A stretch of DNA of 64,000 bases from Halorientalis marina (GCF_023028345.1 NZ_CP095487.1:1612001-1676000), one strand, 5' to 3'; counted from the stretch's first letter, positions 43,290 to 52,318 are shown. Translations and numbers: made by a program. The notes: generated by a model from the letters alone, not told the origin.

Positions 43290-43522
43290 GGTCCCGTTCG
43301 GTCCGCCGTTCCCGGTGTCGCTCGAGGCCGTACCAACGTGTGACTCGTCTGGGGTTCGCTCACGACTGCTCGGTCACTCCGGGTCGGCAAAAAACCAGCC
43401 CTCAAAGCAGATATCTCCGCCGCCCGCGGCCTGTTTTCCGGGTTCGACGCCCGGGGGCGCGGCCCGGACACACCGCGCCCGAACCGACCGCGCTCGGCCC
43501 ATGGCGGGACGTCGAGCCTGTC

Positions 43523-44494
43523 TTACTCGAACCGCGGGAGGAGATCCTCCTCGAACCGGTCGAGCTGTTCGTCGAGGGTGTCGGGATCGCTGGCGGCGGC
43601 GCCGAGGATAATTTCGTCGAATCCGATCTCCTCGTAGGCTTCCAGTCGATCCGTTATCTCGTCGACCGAGCCGACCAGGCAGTGCTGCTCGGCGTGATCG
43701 AAGCCACGTTTCGGGCTGAACAGTTCCTCGAATACCCTCCGCTGCTCGGAACGCGGGTCCGACGCCGCGGCGTCGGGAACGTGGGCGTAGCTCAGCATCA
43801 CCCGGTCCAGCGACTCCGGATCGACGTCGTTGCGCCGCGCGTGTTCGCTGATGAGGTCCCACTCGGCCGCGGCCTTCTCGGGGTGGGACGGCGGTGCGAT
43901 CCAGCCGCCGGCATCGAGGATTCGGTCCAGGATCGGGCGGGGAACGGTCCGCTCGCCGTCGTCTTCCTGCGTGGACCCGCCACCGGCCAGGATGTCCGGC
44001 GGGTCGTCGAGCACCGGATCGATCCGGACGTCGGTGAACTCGTGGAACTCGCCGTCGAACGAGGTCTCGCCGTCGAAAAACGCCTGCAGGACCTCGATGC
44101 CCTCGGTGAGGCGGGGGCCGCGTTCGCGCATGTCGACGCCCGTCACCTCGAACTCCTCGGGGACGTACCCGATGCCGAGTCCGAGCGTGACGTCGCCGTT
44201 CGCGAGGTGCTGGAGCGTGAGCGCCTGTGAGGCGACCGCCGCCGTCCGCCGCAGCGGGAGAATGTAGATCGACGTACCGAGGTCGATGTCGTCGGTGATT
44301 CCCGCAGCGTAATTCAGTGCGGAGAGCGCGTCGAGCACGCTCGTGTTGTACAGGTCCGGTTTGACGATGTGGTCGAGCACCCAGAGGCCGTCGAACCCGA
44401 TCCCTTCCGCCCGGCGTACCCAGCGGTCTATCGCGGGCGACGGGACCAATTGATCGCCGGTACAGTACGTCGGAATGGTCGTACCGAGTCGCAT
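43523..44494 (-). CDS. LLM-class (F420-dependent) flavin/deazaflavin oxidoreductase
   Basis: This 323-residue luciferase-like TIM-barrel protein has the F420-subgroup pattern: GFDGLWVLDHIV near the N terminus, DIDLGTSIYILPLR, VTLGLGIGYVPEEFEVTG and PPDILAGGGS. Archaeal members usually employ coenzyme F420 to reduce or oxidise an alcohol, enone or imine; FMN monooxygenation is less likely. The start at 44494 fits MRLGTTIPTYC. It lies next to an acyl-CoA dehydrogenase on the same strand. Confidence 0.88.
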   Translation of the reverse strand: MRLGTTIPTYCTGDQLVPSPAIDRWVRRAEGIGFDGLWVLDHIVKPDLYNTSVLDALSALNYAAGITDDIDLGTSIYILPLRRTAAVASQALTLQHLANGDVTLGLGIGYVPEEFEVTGVDMRERGPRLTEGIEVLQAFFDGETSFDGEFHEFTDVRIDPVLDDPPDILAGGGSTQEDDGERTVPRPILDRILDAGGWIAPPSHPEKAAAEWDLISEHARRNDVDPESLDRVMLSYAHVPDAAASDPRSEQRRVFEELFSPKRGFDHAEQHCLVGSVDEITDRLEAYEEIGFDEIILGAAASDPDTLDEQLDRFEEDLLPRFE

Positions 44495-44639
44495 ACCCGG
44501 TGTTCTCGACAGAGGGACAAATACCTTGCTGGCGGTCCGGAGCGCCGGCCGCGTGACCGTGCGAAACGGGCGGGACCGGAGGTTGACACTGGTTCCGCGT
44601 CCGCCGGCGTCACGTCGCCGTGGTCGTCGCGCGTCGCCC

Positions 44640-45782
44640 TCAGACCAGCGACGGGAGCCCCTCTTTCCGGAGCATCTTTCCGATGGTGTTTTTCATGATC
44701 TCGTCGGTGCCGCCGGCGATCCTGAAGCCGCGGACGTACCGGTGGAGGTACTCGAGGGGGTGTCCCTGCTGGTAGCCGTTCGCGCCGTGGAGCTGGAGGG
44801 CCTCGCTGACGACCGACTCGGCAATTTCGGCCGAGTACAGTTTGACGATGGAGGTCTGGAGCGGGTCCGCGACCCTGTCGGACGAAACGGCGTCCTCGGC
44901 CGCGGAGTGGATCAGTGCCCGGGCCGCCTGGACCTGTTTGGCCATGTCCGCCAGTTTCCACTGGAGGCCCTGGAACTCGCCGATCTTCTGGCCGAACTGC
45001 TCGCGGTCCTCGACGTACTCGAGGGCCTTGTCCATGGCACACATCGCGGTGGCGTTCGTGATCGACGCCGTTCCGATGCGCTCCCAGTTGAGGGCTTTCA
45101 GCTGTTCTTTGAACCCCTCGCTCCCGCGGGTGAGGACGTTCTCCTCGGGGACGGTGACGTCCTCCATGTAGAAGTGGGTCTGTTTGTTCCCGGCCATGTT
45201 GGTGTACCGCTGCTGGGTCTCGACGCCGTCCCAGTCGAACTCGAGGATGACGGACCCGAATCCCTCGCCGGGGAACTTCACCCAGACGACCGCGTACTCG
45301 TAGTGGCTCGCGCCGCTGACCCATATCTTCTCGCCGTTCAGGACGAGCGAGCCGTTCTCCTCCTCGACCGTCGTGTTCATTTCCTTGACGTTCGACCCCG
45401 CTCCCGGTTCGGACATCGCGATTGCAAAGCCCGCCTCGCCGCTCGTCACCTTCGGGAGGTACTTCTCCTTCGCCGCTTCGGTCCCGAACATCGAGACGGC
45501 CCGGGGAGCGACCAGGTGTTGCTCGCCCAGATAGGTGGCCGTGTCCGGACAGACGCGACCGATGACCTCGGTCATGAGCATCGCCTCGAACTCGGACATC
45601 CCGCCGCCGCCGTACTCCTCGGCGAAGTTGATCCCGAGGAACCCGCGGTCCGCGAGGAGTTCGATGTTCTCCTTCGGGTAGTCGCCGCCCTCGTAGCTGA
45701 ACGCCCGGTCCGCGAACTCCTCTTTCGCCATCTCGTCGATCGACTCTAGCACGAACTGCTGTTCCTCGGTGAGGCTCACCAT
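44640..45782 (-). CDS. Acyl-CoA dehydrogenase (IVD/LCAD-type base position)
   Basis: This 380-residue acyl-CoA dehydrogenase is paralogous to the gene at 9826. The two share GANGYQQGHPLEYL, ADRGFLGIN and the FDWDGVE region. Flavin motifs are IAMSEPGAGSN and REQFGQKIGEFQGLQWK. The usual EGT glutamate is Gly (AGGTDEI), while Glu234 in NWERIG occupies the isovaleryl/long-chain-type base position. Together with the other two acyl-CoA dehydrogenases it offers chain-specific or branched-chain oxidation. Confidence 0.92.
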   Translation of the reverse strand: MVSLTEEQQFVLESIDEMAKEEFADRAFSYEGGDYPKENIELLADRGFLGINFAEEYGGGGMSEFEAMLMTEVIGRVCPDTATYLGEQHLVAPRAVSMFGTEAAKEKYLPKVTSGEAGFAIAMSEPGAGSNVKEMNTTVEEENGSLVLNGEKIWVSGASHYEYAVVWVKFPGEGFGSVILEFDWDGVETQQRYTNMAGNKQTHFYMEDVTVPEENVLTRGSEGFKEQLKALNWERIGTASITNATAMCAMDKALEYVEDREQFGQKIGEFQGLQWKLADMAKQVQAARALIHSAAEDAVSSDRVADPLQTSIVKLYSAEIAESVVSEALQLHGANGYQQGHPLEYLHRYVRGFRIAGGTDEIMKNTIGKMLRKEGLPSLV

Positions 45783-46312
45783 ACCCGACCAAGAGTCCAG
45801 GTCAAGTTAATGCTTTCTCCGCCCGCGTAACTCGCTCGAGGGGGTTTCCCGCCGGGGCCGCGACTCGCCGTTGTCGGCTCGCCGTCGGCCGGAGAGCGGT
45901 TGCCAGCCGGACTCGACATAAGGTATTATGTGCTCCGACACGCAACGGCCACACGGCCCGAACACTACGTGTGACTCGGGTCAGAACTGGTGCCATCCCG
46001 TCGCAACCCACTGAATCAGTTCTCTATGTGACGCAGGGGGAAATTTGTCCCGTCCTCCTGCGGATCGCGGTTCGTACCCCTGAGTCCGCTCAGTGCGGCG
46101 TGTCCGCGGTCCCCGTCGCAGTCGCGGTCGATACTCGAAGGCGAGTCGTGGCGGGACGCGGCGGCTCGGACGCCCCCGAAGCCCGAGATCGGTGATCGCC
46201 AGCGCCGGTCCGGAACGGAGGTCCGCGACCGTCGTGGCCGCCGGCAGGTGGGGTCTCGCCACCCTCGTACCACCTCCCGACGGCGTCGCAGCGCTCCGGG
46301 AGGGTTCCCCGC
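45783..46312. other. Intergenic spacer
   Basis: These 530 bp lie between the 5' end of the acyl-CoA dehydrogenase and the 3' end of an IclR gene, both on the minus strand. A TATA-like ATTAACTTGA near 45805-45814 may serve the dehydrogenase. Open frames here are Arg-rich and look like shadows. Nothing else is recognised. Confidence 0.5.
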
Positions 46313-47107
46313 TCACTCCACGACGAACGTGTTGGCGCTGTTGCGCTGCCCGTGGACGAGTTCCAGTTCCAGCGCGTTCGCCGACCCGAGCAGGAGTTCG
46401 GGGATCGTCTCCTCTATGCGGTCGCTCTGCATCCTGCCCGTGGGGCCGGCGACCGAGAGCGCGCCGAAGACGACGTCGTCGTTTTCCACCGGGACGGCGA
46501 CGGCGGTGAGGCCGTCGATGTGCTCCTCGTGGTTGAACGCGACGCCCCGATCCTCGATCTGGTCAAGTTCCTCCTTCAGCGTTTCGCGGTCCGTGATCGT
46601 GTTCGCCGTCTGTTTCGGTAGCCCCCACCGATCGACGATCTCGTCGACGCGCTCGCGAGGGTAGTTCGCTAGTATCGCCTTCCCGCTCGCCGAGCAGTGG
46701 AGGTGGATCTGCTGCCCGATCCGCATTCCGGTGTCGATCGCCTGCTCGCCCCGGTCCATGTACAGGTAGATGCCAAGCCCGTGGTCTTCGACGATGAACT
46801 GGGCGCGCTCGCTGGTCTGTCCGCTGATCTCCCGGACCTGTTTCTCCGCCTTCCTGAAGGCGTTCTCTTGCGTCTGTGCCGCGTATCCCAACCGCGTGAA
46901 CCGGAGGCCGAGCTGGTACTCCTGCCCGTTCCGGGAGACGTACCGGAGATCGTGTAACGTCGCCAGGTGTCGGTGAACGGTACTTTTCGCCAGGTCCAGG
47001 TCGTCGGCGATCTGTGAGACCGACGCCTTTCCACTGTTCTGGAGATACTGGATGATCGTGAACGTTCGTTCCGTCGTGGCGAGGGGTTCGTTCGGGGGGT
47101 CGTCCAT
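46313..47107 (-). CDS. IclR family transcriptional regulator
   Basis: This is a 264-residue IclR regulator with a winged helix-turn-helix at about 10-75 (ASVSQIADDLDLAKSTVHRHLATLHDLRYV) and an effector domain with IHLHCSASGKAILA. The ATG at 47107 precedes the conserved part. Its upstream region carries palindromes of IclR-operator shape at 47137 and 47227, so autoregulation is likely. It is divergent from the IclR gene at 47864 across a 756-bp spacer. Confidence 0.9.
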   Translation of the reverse strand: MDDPPNEPLATTERTFTIIQYLQNSGKASVSQIADDLDLAKSTVHRHLATLHDLRYVSRNGQEYQLGLRFTRLGYAAQTQENAFRKAEKQVREISGQTSERAQFIVEDHGLGIYLYMDRGEQAIDTGMRIGQQIHLHCSASGKAILANYPRERVDEIVDRWGLPKQTANTITDRETLKEELDQIEDRGVAFNHEEHIDGLTAVAVPVENDDVVFGALSVAGPTGRMQSDRIEETIPELLLGSANALELELVHGQRNSANTFVVE

Positions 47108-47136
47108 ACCGACCTCTCTCAACACTTGATAAAAAG

Positions 47137-47155
47137 TGTTTCGGAGAGCGGAACA
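47137..47155. promoter_or_regulatory. Candidate IclR operator (7-5-7 palindrome)
   Basis: TGTTTCG-GAGAG-CGGAACA is an inverted repeat with one mismatch per arm, 30 bp upstream of the IclR start at 47107. It resembles IclR-family operators of the GTTCCGC-N-GCGGAAC type. Confidence 0.55.
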
Positions 47156-47226
47156 TTCGAAAATCCGCTTCGTATTCGATAGAAGGGACTCATTCTCGCA
47201 TACCGGCGCTAATACCACTCAAAAGC

Positions 47227-47245
47227 TGTTTCGCATAGTGGAATT
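47227..47245. promoter_or_regulatory. Candidate IclR operator, second copy
   Basis: TGTTTCG-CATAG-TGGAATT has the same 7-5-7 layout as the site at 47137 and shares its left arm exactly. A weaker relative, GTTCTGCTGTGTGGAAA, lies at 47349-47365. Confidence 0.5.
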
Positions 47246-47772
47246 CAAGAACTACCCCCATAACAACTCAAAACGGACTCTTTGGAGGCTCTAATTTAGT
47301 AACAGGCGCATATACTCTCTCTGACGCCATTATTAGACGCACAAAGACGTTCTGCTGTGTGGAAAATAGTCACCGTCACACCAGGTGTGTGTGAGGGGGC
47401 TTGTCGTGGACTAGGGACCCGAATCTGGGCTCCGGGGGCCGGCGAGAGCGAGTCGCTTCATATGCTCTGACCGTGCCTCGATATCGCTCGCATCACCGAC
47501 CAACGGGGAGACGATCCGGGTCGCATCGTGACCACGGTAGGGAGTGTATTCCGTGCCACCGCCCTCGACGGAGCGGACGATACCGTCCGTAATTTACCGC
47601 AGTTGTCGATATAACGGCCGGACTGGTCGATCCTCCTGAATCGAGCTGGCGTGGGTGCCCCTCGACCGAAGCGGCGATGATAGCTGTTTCGGCCACTTCG
47701 GGGCCACCCATCTTCTGCTTCTCAGCGCCAATCGCGAGTGCTCCGTTCCGTAGTTATTGGTATATCAACTGG

Positions 47773-47791
47773 TGTTCACGATTAGTGAACA
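47773..47791. promoter_or_regulatory. Perfect 7-5-7 palindrome upstream of the IclR gene at 47864
   Basis: TGTTCAC-GATTA-GTGAACA is a perfect inverted repeat of IclR-operator geometry, 43 bp upstream of the TATA region at 47834. It is the strongest operator candidate in the window. Confidence 0.6.
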
Positions 47792-47827
47792 GTAGTCGCA
47801 TCCGGCGGACTATCGGTACGCGAGAGA

Positions 47828-47841
47828 ACAAGGCTTATTTA
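47828..47841 (+). promoter_or_regulatory. Promoter element ACAAGGCTTATTTA of the IclR gene
   Basis: The CTTATTTA core ends 23 bp before the ATG at 47864, giving a leaderless transcript. The same 14-mer precedes the beta-diketone-hydrolase-like gene at 31943. Confidence 0.6.
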
Positions 47842-47863
47842 TCGACGGAATCAGCGTTAACAT

Positions 47864-48631
47864 ATGTCAAAGAAAAAACGTCCGGGGCGGGGCGTCAAGA
47901 CGGCGGAGACCGTGTTCGGCGTCATCGAGTCGGTACAGCATCTGGGGGGCGCGTCGGTCTCGGAGATCGCCGACCACATGGGACTGGCCCGGAGCACGGT
48001 CCACAACCACGTCAAGACGCTCGTCGGGATGGACTACCTCATCGAGGCCGGTGGCAAGTACCATCTCGGACTCAAGTTCCTTGACCACGGCTATCACGCG
48101 GCTCAACGGCTCCCTGTCTCGGATATCAAGAGTTCGACGCTCGATACTCTGGCCCAGAAGACGGGAGAGGTCGCGTGGATCGTCGTCGAGGAACACGGGA
48201 AAGCGATCAATCTGACGATGGCAACCGGCGACTCCGCAGTCCGGACGGCGGACCGGGTCGGTCTGCGGACCCACCTGCACTTCCACGCAGCGGGCAAAGC
48301 GATCCTCTCGGGGCTATCCGACGACCGCGTGGACGAGATCCTGTCGCGGCACGGACTACCGGCCGCCACGGAGAACACGATCACGGACCGCGAGACGCTC
48401 GAGGAGGAACTCGAAGAGATCCGGGACCGCGGGTACGCGCTGAACGACGGCGAGGCGGTCGAATCCCTCCGATCGGTAGCCTCTCCGGTGACCCTTCAGG
48501 GCGAGGCCCTCGCTGCCGTCTCCGTCATGGGCCCCGAACAGCGCCTCCACGGCGACCGATTCTACGAGAGCATTCCAGAAGCCGTGAAAGGTGCCGCAAA
48601 CGCGCTCGAACTCGAACTCAAACATTCTTAG
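47864..48631 (+). CDS. IclR family transcriptional regulator
   Basis: This 255-residue IclR protein has a winged helix-turn-helix at about 15-75 (SVSEIADHMGLARSTVHNHVKTLVGMDYLI) and an effector domain with LHFHAAGKAILSG. It resembles the first IclR protein of the window (RSSVHNYLATL) more than generic bacterial members. A TATA element lies directly upstream, and the perfect palindrome at 47773 suggests autoregulation. The identical promoter 14-mer at 31898 hints that it may also control the beta-diketone-hydrolase-like unit (inference). Confidence 0.9.
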   Translation: MSKKKRPGRGVKTAETVFGVIESVQHLGGASVSEIADHMGLARSTVHNHVKTLVGMDYLIEAGGKYHLGLKFLDHGYHAAQRLPVSDIKSSTLDTLAQKTGEVAWIVVEEHGKAINLTMATGDSAVRTADRVGLRTHLHFHAAGKAILSGLSDDRVDEILSRHGLPAATENTITDRETLEEELEEIRDRGYALNDGEAVESLRSVASPVTLQGEALAAVSVMGPEQRLHGDRFYESIPEAVKGAANALELELKHS

Positions 48632-49782
48632 GCTTGTTATTCCCAGCCTTTCTCTCGCTTCCAGTCTCGATATCCTCGCTCCCCGTTCACGCTCGTCTCT
48701 CCGCTGCTCTCAAACCAGCTCACACTCCTAGTCTTGTTATTCCCAGCTGCCGTCACCGTTGGGCCCCTAATCAGTCGGGATCGTTCGGCCCCTGCGCTTG
48801 GGCGGATGTCCTGTGAGTCCGGCAGCTGTTCTGGTAACGCCGGGGTAGCGCCGGAACCGCATCGCTCCGAAAAACAATCGGGCAGATCGCTCGGTCCGTG
48901 ACGGCAGTGGATGGCCCCACGAAGGAGGTCTGCGACCGACCCACTTCTCGAACACACTCGCGTCGACGGCGGTCAGTGGCATTACTATCATATTTAAATC
49001 ATGTATTGGAATATGGTATGAGATGCACCGAGTTAAGTCACTAGAGGACTCACTCGGGGTTCTGACGGCCGACTGCCTTTCGACCGGCACCAGTCTCTCG
49101 AGAGAGATCGTGGTCGACGAAACGGCGATTCGAATAGGCGGTTAGCGAGGATCGTTACGCTATTTCTCGAAATAAATCGATATTTAGCTTACTATATAAA
49201 CTAATATATAAATACAGTTCAATATTTATAATATTTTCTCAGGATTCAACAACGTGCCACCACGGATCCGATGTGTCTCACTGGTTGCGGGAACTGCCAG
49301 TGCTCTCGTATATCGCCATTGCTTCCTGCCCATTATCGGTACTAGCCGTCTGCTTCGGAATTATACTTAATATAGAATATCGAGACAATTTAAAGATTTC
49401 ATATATTTCTCGACGCCACGGGCGAACCTCTAATTCGGCGGTGGGAAAGCTGCCGACTCCGTGTCGCTCTGGCCTGACCGCCGAGCGCGATCGGCTCTCC
49501 GTCCCCGAAACGGAACCGGGAACGAAATCACGAACGGATCTCATCCGTCGTCTCGACTCTTCGACGGTCGCCCGCTCGTCGGCTCGTCGCTCGCCATACG
49601 CCCGTTCCAGGTCCGCTATCAGGCCCTGTTGTTGCTGCCGGTACGCCGCTGGGATGCTGTCGGTCCGTCGCGAGGAGGCGGAGAGACCGTCCGCTGCCGT
49701 CGCTAGCTTCGCCTGTCCGTGGCCGGCTATCGTCGTCCTCGGGGCCGATGACTGAAGGGCCAGCGCGTCGTCACTGGGAGCG
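48632..49782. other. Gene-poor region with AT-rich tract and direct repeat
   Basis: About 1.15 kb without an intact gene. It holds the 15-bp direct repeat described separately, an AT-rich tract at 49155-49240 and a 40-codon frame at 49023-49145 ending VVDETAIRIGG, which resembles the first catalytic-Asp motif of IS6 transposases and may be a relic. A minus-strand frame at about 49500-49755 has coding-like third-position GC and a helix-rich product but no recognisable family. Confidence 0.45.
48633..48747. repeat. 15-bp direct repeat CTTGTTATTCCCAGC, copies exactly 100 bp apart
   Basis: The copies are at 48633-48647 and 48733-48747; with flanking bases 19 of 21 positions agree. The first begins two bases after the IclR stop codon. 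It could mark a small duplication or a past insertion. Confidence 0.6.
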
Positions 49783-50580
49783 ATGTTCGATATCGACGCC
49801 CCACTACGGGTCGAGCAGTCCAGTGAACACGTCGCTCGGGTCACCTACGACCGGCCCGACGCGATGAACGCCTACACGGAACCGCTGTTGCGCGGTGCGG
49901 TCACGGCTCTCGAGCGCCTCGACGATCACGACGACGTGCGGGCAATCGTCCTCACCGGCGCCGGCGAGGCCTTCTGTGCCGGCGTCGACCTGAACGACAT
50001 GCCGTTGACGCCGGACATGGACTTCGCCGAGTACGAGACGGGACTGGGCATGTTCCAGGAAGTCGTCCGGACGCTCCGGACCGTCGACACGCCCGTCGTC
50101 GCCGCAGTAAACGGCTACGCCCTCGGCGCCGGTTGTGACACGGCGCTGGCCTGTGACTTCCGCGTCGTCAGCGACGAGGCCGTCGTCGGTGAGACGTTCA
50201 TCGACGTGGGGTTCGTCCCGGGCGACGGCGGCGCGTACCTCCTCCCACGGTTGATCGGTGAGGCCCGCGCGAAGGAACTCATCTTCACCGGGAAGAAACT
50301 CGCCGGCGAGGAGATCGTCGAGTGGGACCTCGCCCGCGAACAGGTCCCCGCCGCGGAACTCCTCGACGCGGCCACCGAGTTCGCCGAGGAGGTGGCCGAC
50401 CGCCCGCCCATCGCGCTGGGACAGAGCAAACACCTCGTCAACGAGAGCTTCGAAGTTGACCTCGACCGCGCGCTCTCGGACGCGACCCGCGCCCAGCGAA
50501 TTTGCTCACAGACTCGCGACCACGAGGAGGCCGTCCGCGCCTTCGGGGAGGACCGCGATCCGGAGTTCGAGGGGCGGTAG
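49783..50580 (+). CDS. Enoyl-CoA hydratase/isomerase (crotonase family)
   Basis: This is a 265-residue crotonase-fold enzyme. AFCAGVDL and GYALGAGCDTALACD form the oxyanion hole. The active-site stretch VGETFIDVGFVPGDGGAYLLP carries an aspartate near the isomerase/hydratase acid position. The C terminus (EEAVRAFGEDRDPEFEGR) is typical. It is isolated at the right end of the catabolic island, followed by a receiver-domain pseudogene on the other strand whose degraded 3' end runs up to its stop codon. Confidence 0.9.
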   Translation: MFDIDAPLRVEQSSEHVARVTYDRPDAMNAYTEPLLRGAVTALERLDDHDDVRAIVLTGAGEAFCAGVDLNDMPLTPDMDFAEYETGLGMFQEVVRTLRTVDTPVVAAVNGYALGAGCDTALACDFRVVSDEAVVGETFIDVGFVPGDGGAYLLPRLIGEARAKELIFTGKKLAGEEIVEWDLAREQVPAAELLDAATEFAEEVADRPPIALGQSKHLVNESFEVDLDRALSDATRAQRICSQTRDHEEAVRAFGEDRDPEFEGR

Positions 50581-50599
50581 CGACGGCAGTCCCGGTCGG

Positions 50600-51348
50600 A
50601 CCACACGCTTCGCAGACGAGCAGTCCGGTCATCCTCCAGCGTACCGCCGGGCGCATCGTCGTCCCTCGACGGTCGACACCGGTATTTGATAGGCCATACG
50701 CCGTTCGTCTGCTCGCCCGTCTCATCGCCTGGTCCATTGTCTGGCGGATGTTGTTACGGTCTTCAGGGTCAACCATCGCGAGCGTGTCTTCTGCACGAAA
50801 GGTTGCGTCCTCGGGGACGTCCAAAATCCGGCGGGTTCCGTCAGTCAGGACCATTTCTCCGGTTTCCGTGTTGACTTCGAAACCGCCGGTGTCGCCGACA
50901 AACTCCGTGAGACGCATCAGTTGTCCCTGTCTGTCGGCCCGCCTGGACTCGCGTCGTGCCCGGACGGCGTTCCGAATTCGGTTAGCCAGCAGTTCGTACT
51001 GTTCAGAACCCGAGTCCTCCTGGAGGTAGTCGGTCACGTTTGCGGCGATGGCTTCGCTGGTCACGGCCTCGCTGACTTTGCCGGTGTAGAGAATAAACGG
51101 GTGTTCGGGGTTGTCCTCCCGGACAGCCTGCAGGAATTCCAGGCCGTCCATGCCGGGCACGTTGTAATCCGAGACGACACAATCGGGCGGGCGTCATCGA
51201 TCGTTTCCAACCCCTCGTCGGCGCTGGTCGCCGTCTCAACAGTGAACCTGTCGTCCTCCCGTTCGAGAAACGTCGCGGGCAGGTCCGTGAGAGATGGCTC
51301 ATCGTCAACGTGGAGAACCCGAATTTCTCGCTGAGATGTGACAGACAT
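50600..51348 (-). pseudogene. Frameshifted, truncated receiver-PAS signalling protein
   Basis: The minus strand starts at 51348 with a receiver domain: IRVLHVDDEPSLTDLPATFLEREDD. Near 51185 one base is missing, so the frame that should read DCVVSDYNVPGMDG (with the phospho-acceptor Asp) switches. The downstream frame continues correctly as GLEFLQAVREDNPEHPFILYTGK, followed by a linker and a PAS-like start (GGFEVNTETGEMVLTDGTRRILDVP). After about 50700 the similarity breaks up and no kinase or output domain follows. Restoring one base would give a receiver-PAS protein of the haloarchaeal histidine kinase/bacterio-opsin-activator group, but it would still be truncated. Confidence 0.8.
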
Positions 51349-51589
51349 TAGTTAAAATAACGTCAACGTCGATAAAACAGTTTGTGTGTCGGTTTTCATC
51401 AACTCCTCTCTGGAGGACATCATCATTCTAGCTGGTAGACAGTGAACGCGGCGGCCGAGCAGTAAACCCGTCAACGGATCCAGAGAGATATATACACATC
51501 TGTGAGTATTGACACTCTATACGGTCTGCAAACTTCGGATTTCAATATCTCTTACTTCATGTCGATAAAAGTTTAATTTATACAAAACT

Positions 51590-52072
51590 GCGAAGTTGGG
51601 TGCACAAATTCTCGGCATACTACGCCCTGGAGTACGATCTCGTGGCCGTCGAAGATCTCGACGTGAAAGAGATGCTCGAATCGCTCCGTACAGCCGCAAC
51701 GCAGCGTCAGCGGCGTGGGAGACCTTCACGAGTATGCTCGAATACAAGTGCAAACGGAAAGGGACGCACTTCGTGGAAGTCGAACCGGAGGGCACAACCA
51801 AAGAGTGTGGGTCCTGTGGCGTGGAAACGGACGAATCGCTGTGGGTGCGTGAGCACTCGTGTCCTGCCTGCGGCTTCGAGGCGGACAGGGACGCGAACGC
51901 GGCGTGGAATATTCGTTCTCGCGGACTCTCGAAACTAGGAGTGGGTCACTCCGGAGGAACGCCTGTGGAGACTGCGCTCCCTGCGGGACCTGCGGTTGTT
52001 CCTGCAAAGCGCGCCGTTGAAACAGGAAGCTCCTGCCTCAAGGACCGAACCGCGGTGGGGGTGAGTGAGTAG
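51590..52072 (+). pseudogene. TnpB (IS200/IS605-group) 3' remnant
   Basis: Only the C-terminal part of a TnpB RNA-guided nuclease remains. Frame one (from about 51590) reads WVHKFSAYYALEYDLVAVEDLDVKEML, containing the RuvC glutamate motif. Near 51680 the frame shifts, and frame two continues AAWETFTSMLEYKCKRKGTHF. The zinc ribbon has CGSCG and CPACG cysteine pairs, and the final RuvC aspartate is in DRDANAAWNI. The RuvC-I region and the N-terminal DNA-binding part are absent, so no active nuclease can be made. No TnpA gene is nearby. Confidence 0.88.
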
Positions 52073-52318
52073 GCAGGGGTAGTTCACGACGGCCGTTGGA
52101 CAAACTCCGTCAATCACGGTGTCATAGAACAGTTGGCAGACTTGTACTGCTGTCCGGAGAATCTCTCGGTCTGGGACTTCTGCTTTGCTTCTATTGTTCG
52201 TAAGCAACTTGGACGGGTATCGCAGGTTCTCTTCCGATCGTGTGTTTACTAGAACCACGTACTGGTGAAATATAAGAGGGAAAATATTATACGTTGATAT
52301 GAATAAACTGGTTGTTGG

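Larger units (their letters stand above)
47108..47863. other. Regulatory spacer between two divergent IclR genes
   Basis: This 756-bp region contains no convincing gene but several operator-like palindromes, listed separately, plus promoters for both flanking regulators. The part from 47108 to 47400 is notably AT-richer than the island. Open frames at 47401-47700 are short and unrecognised. Confidence 0.6.
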
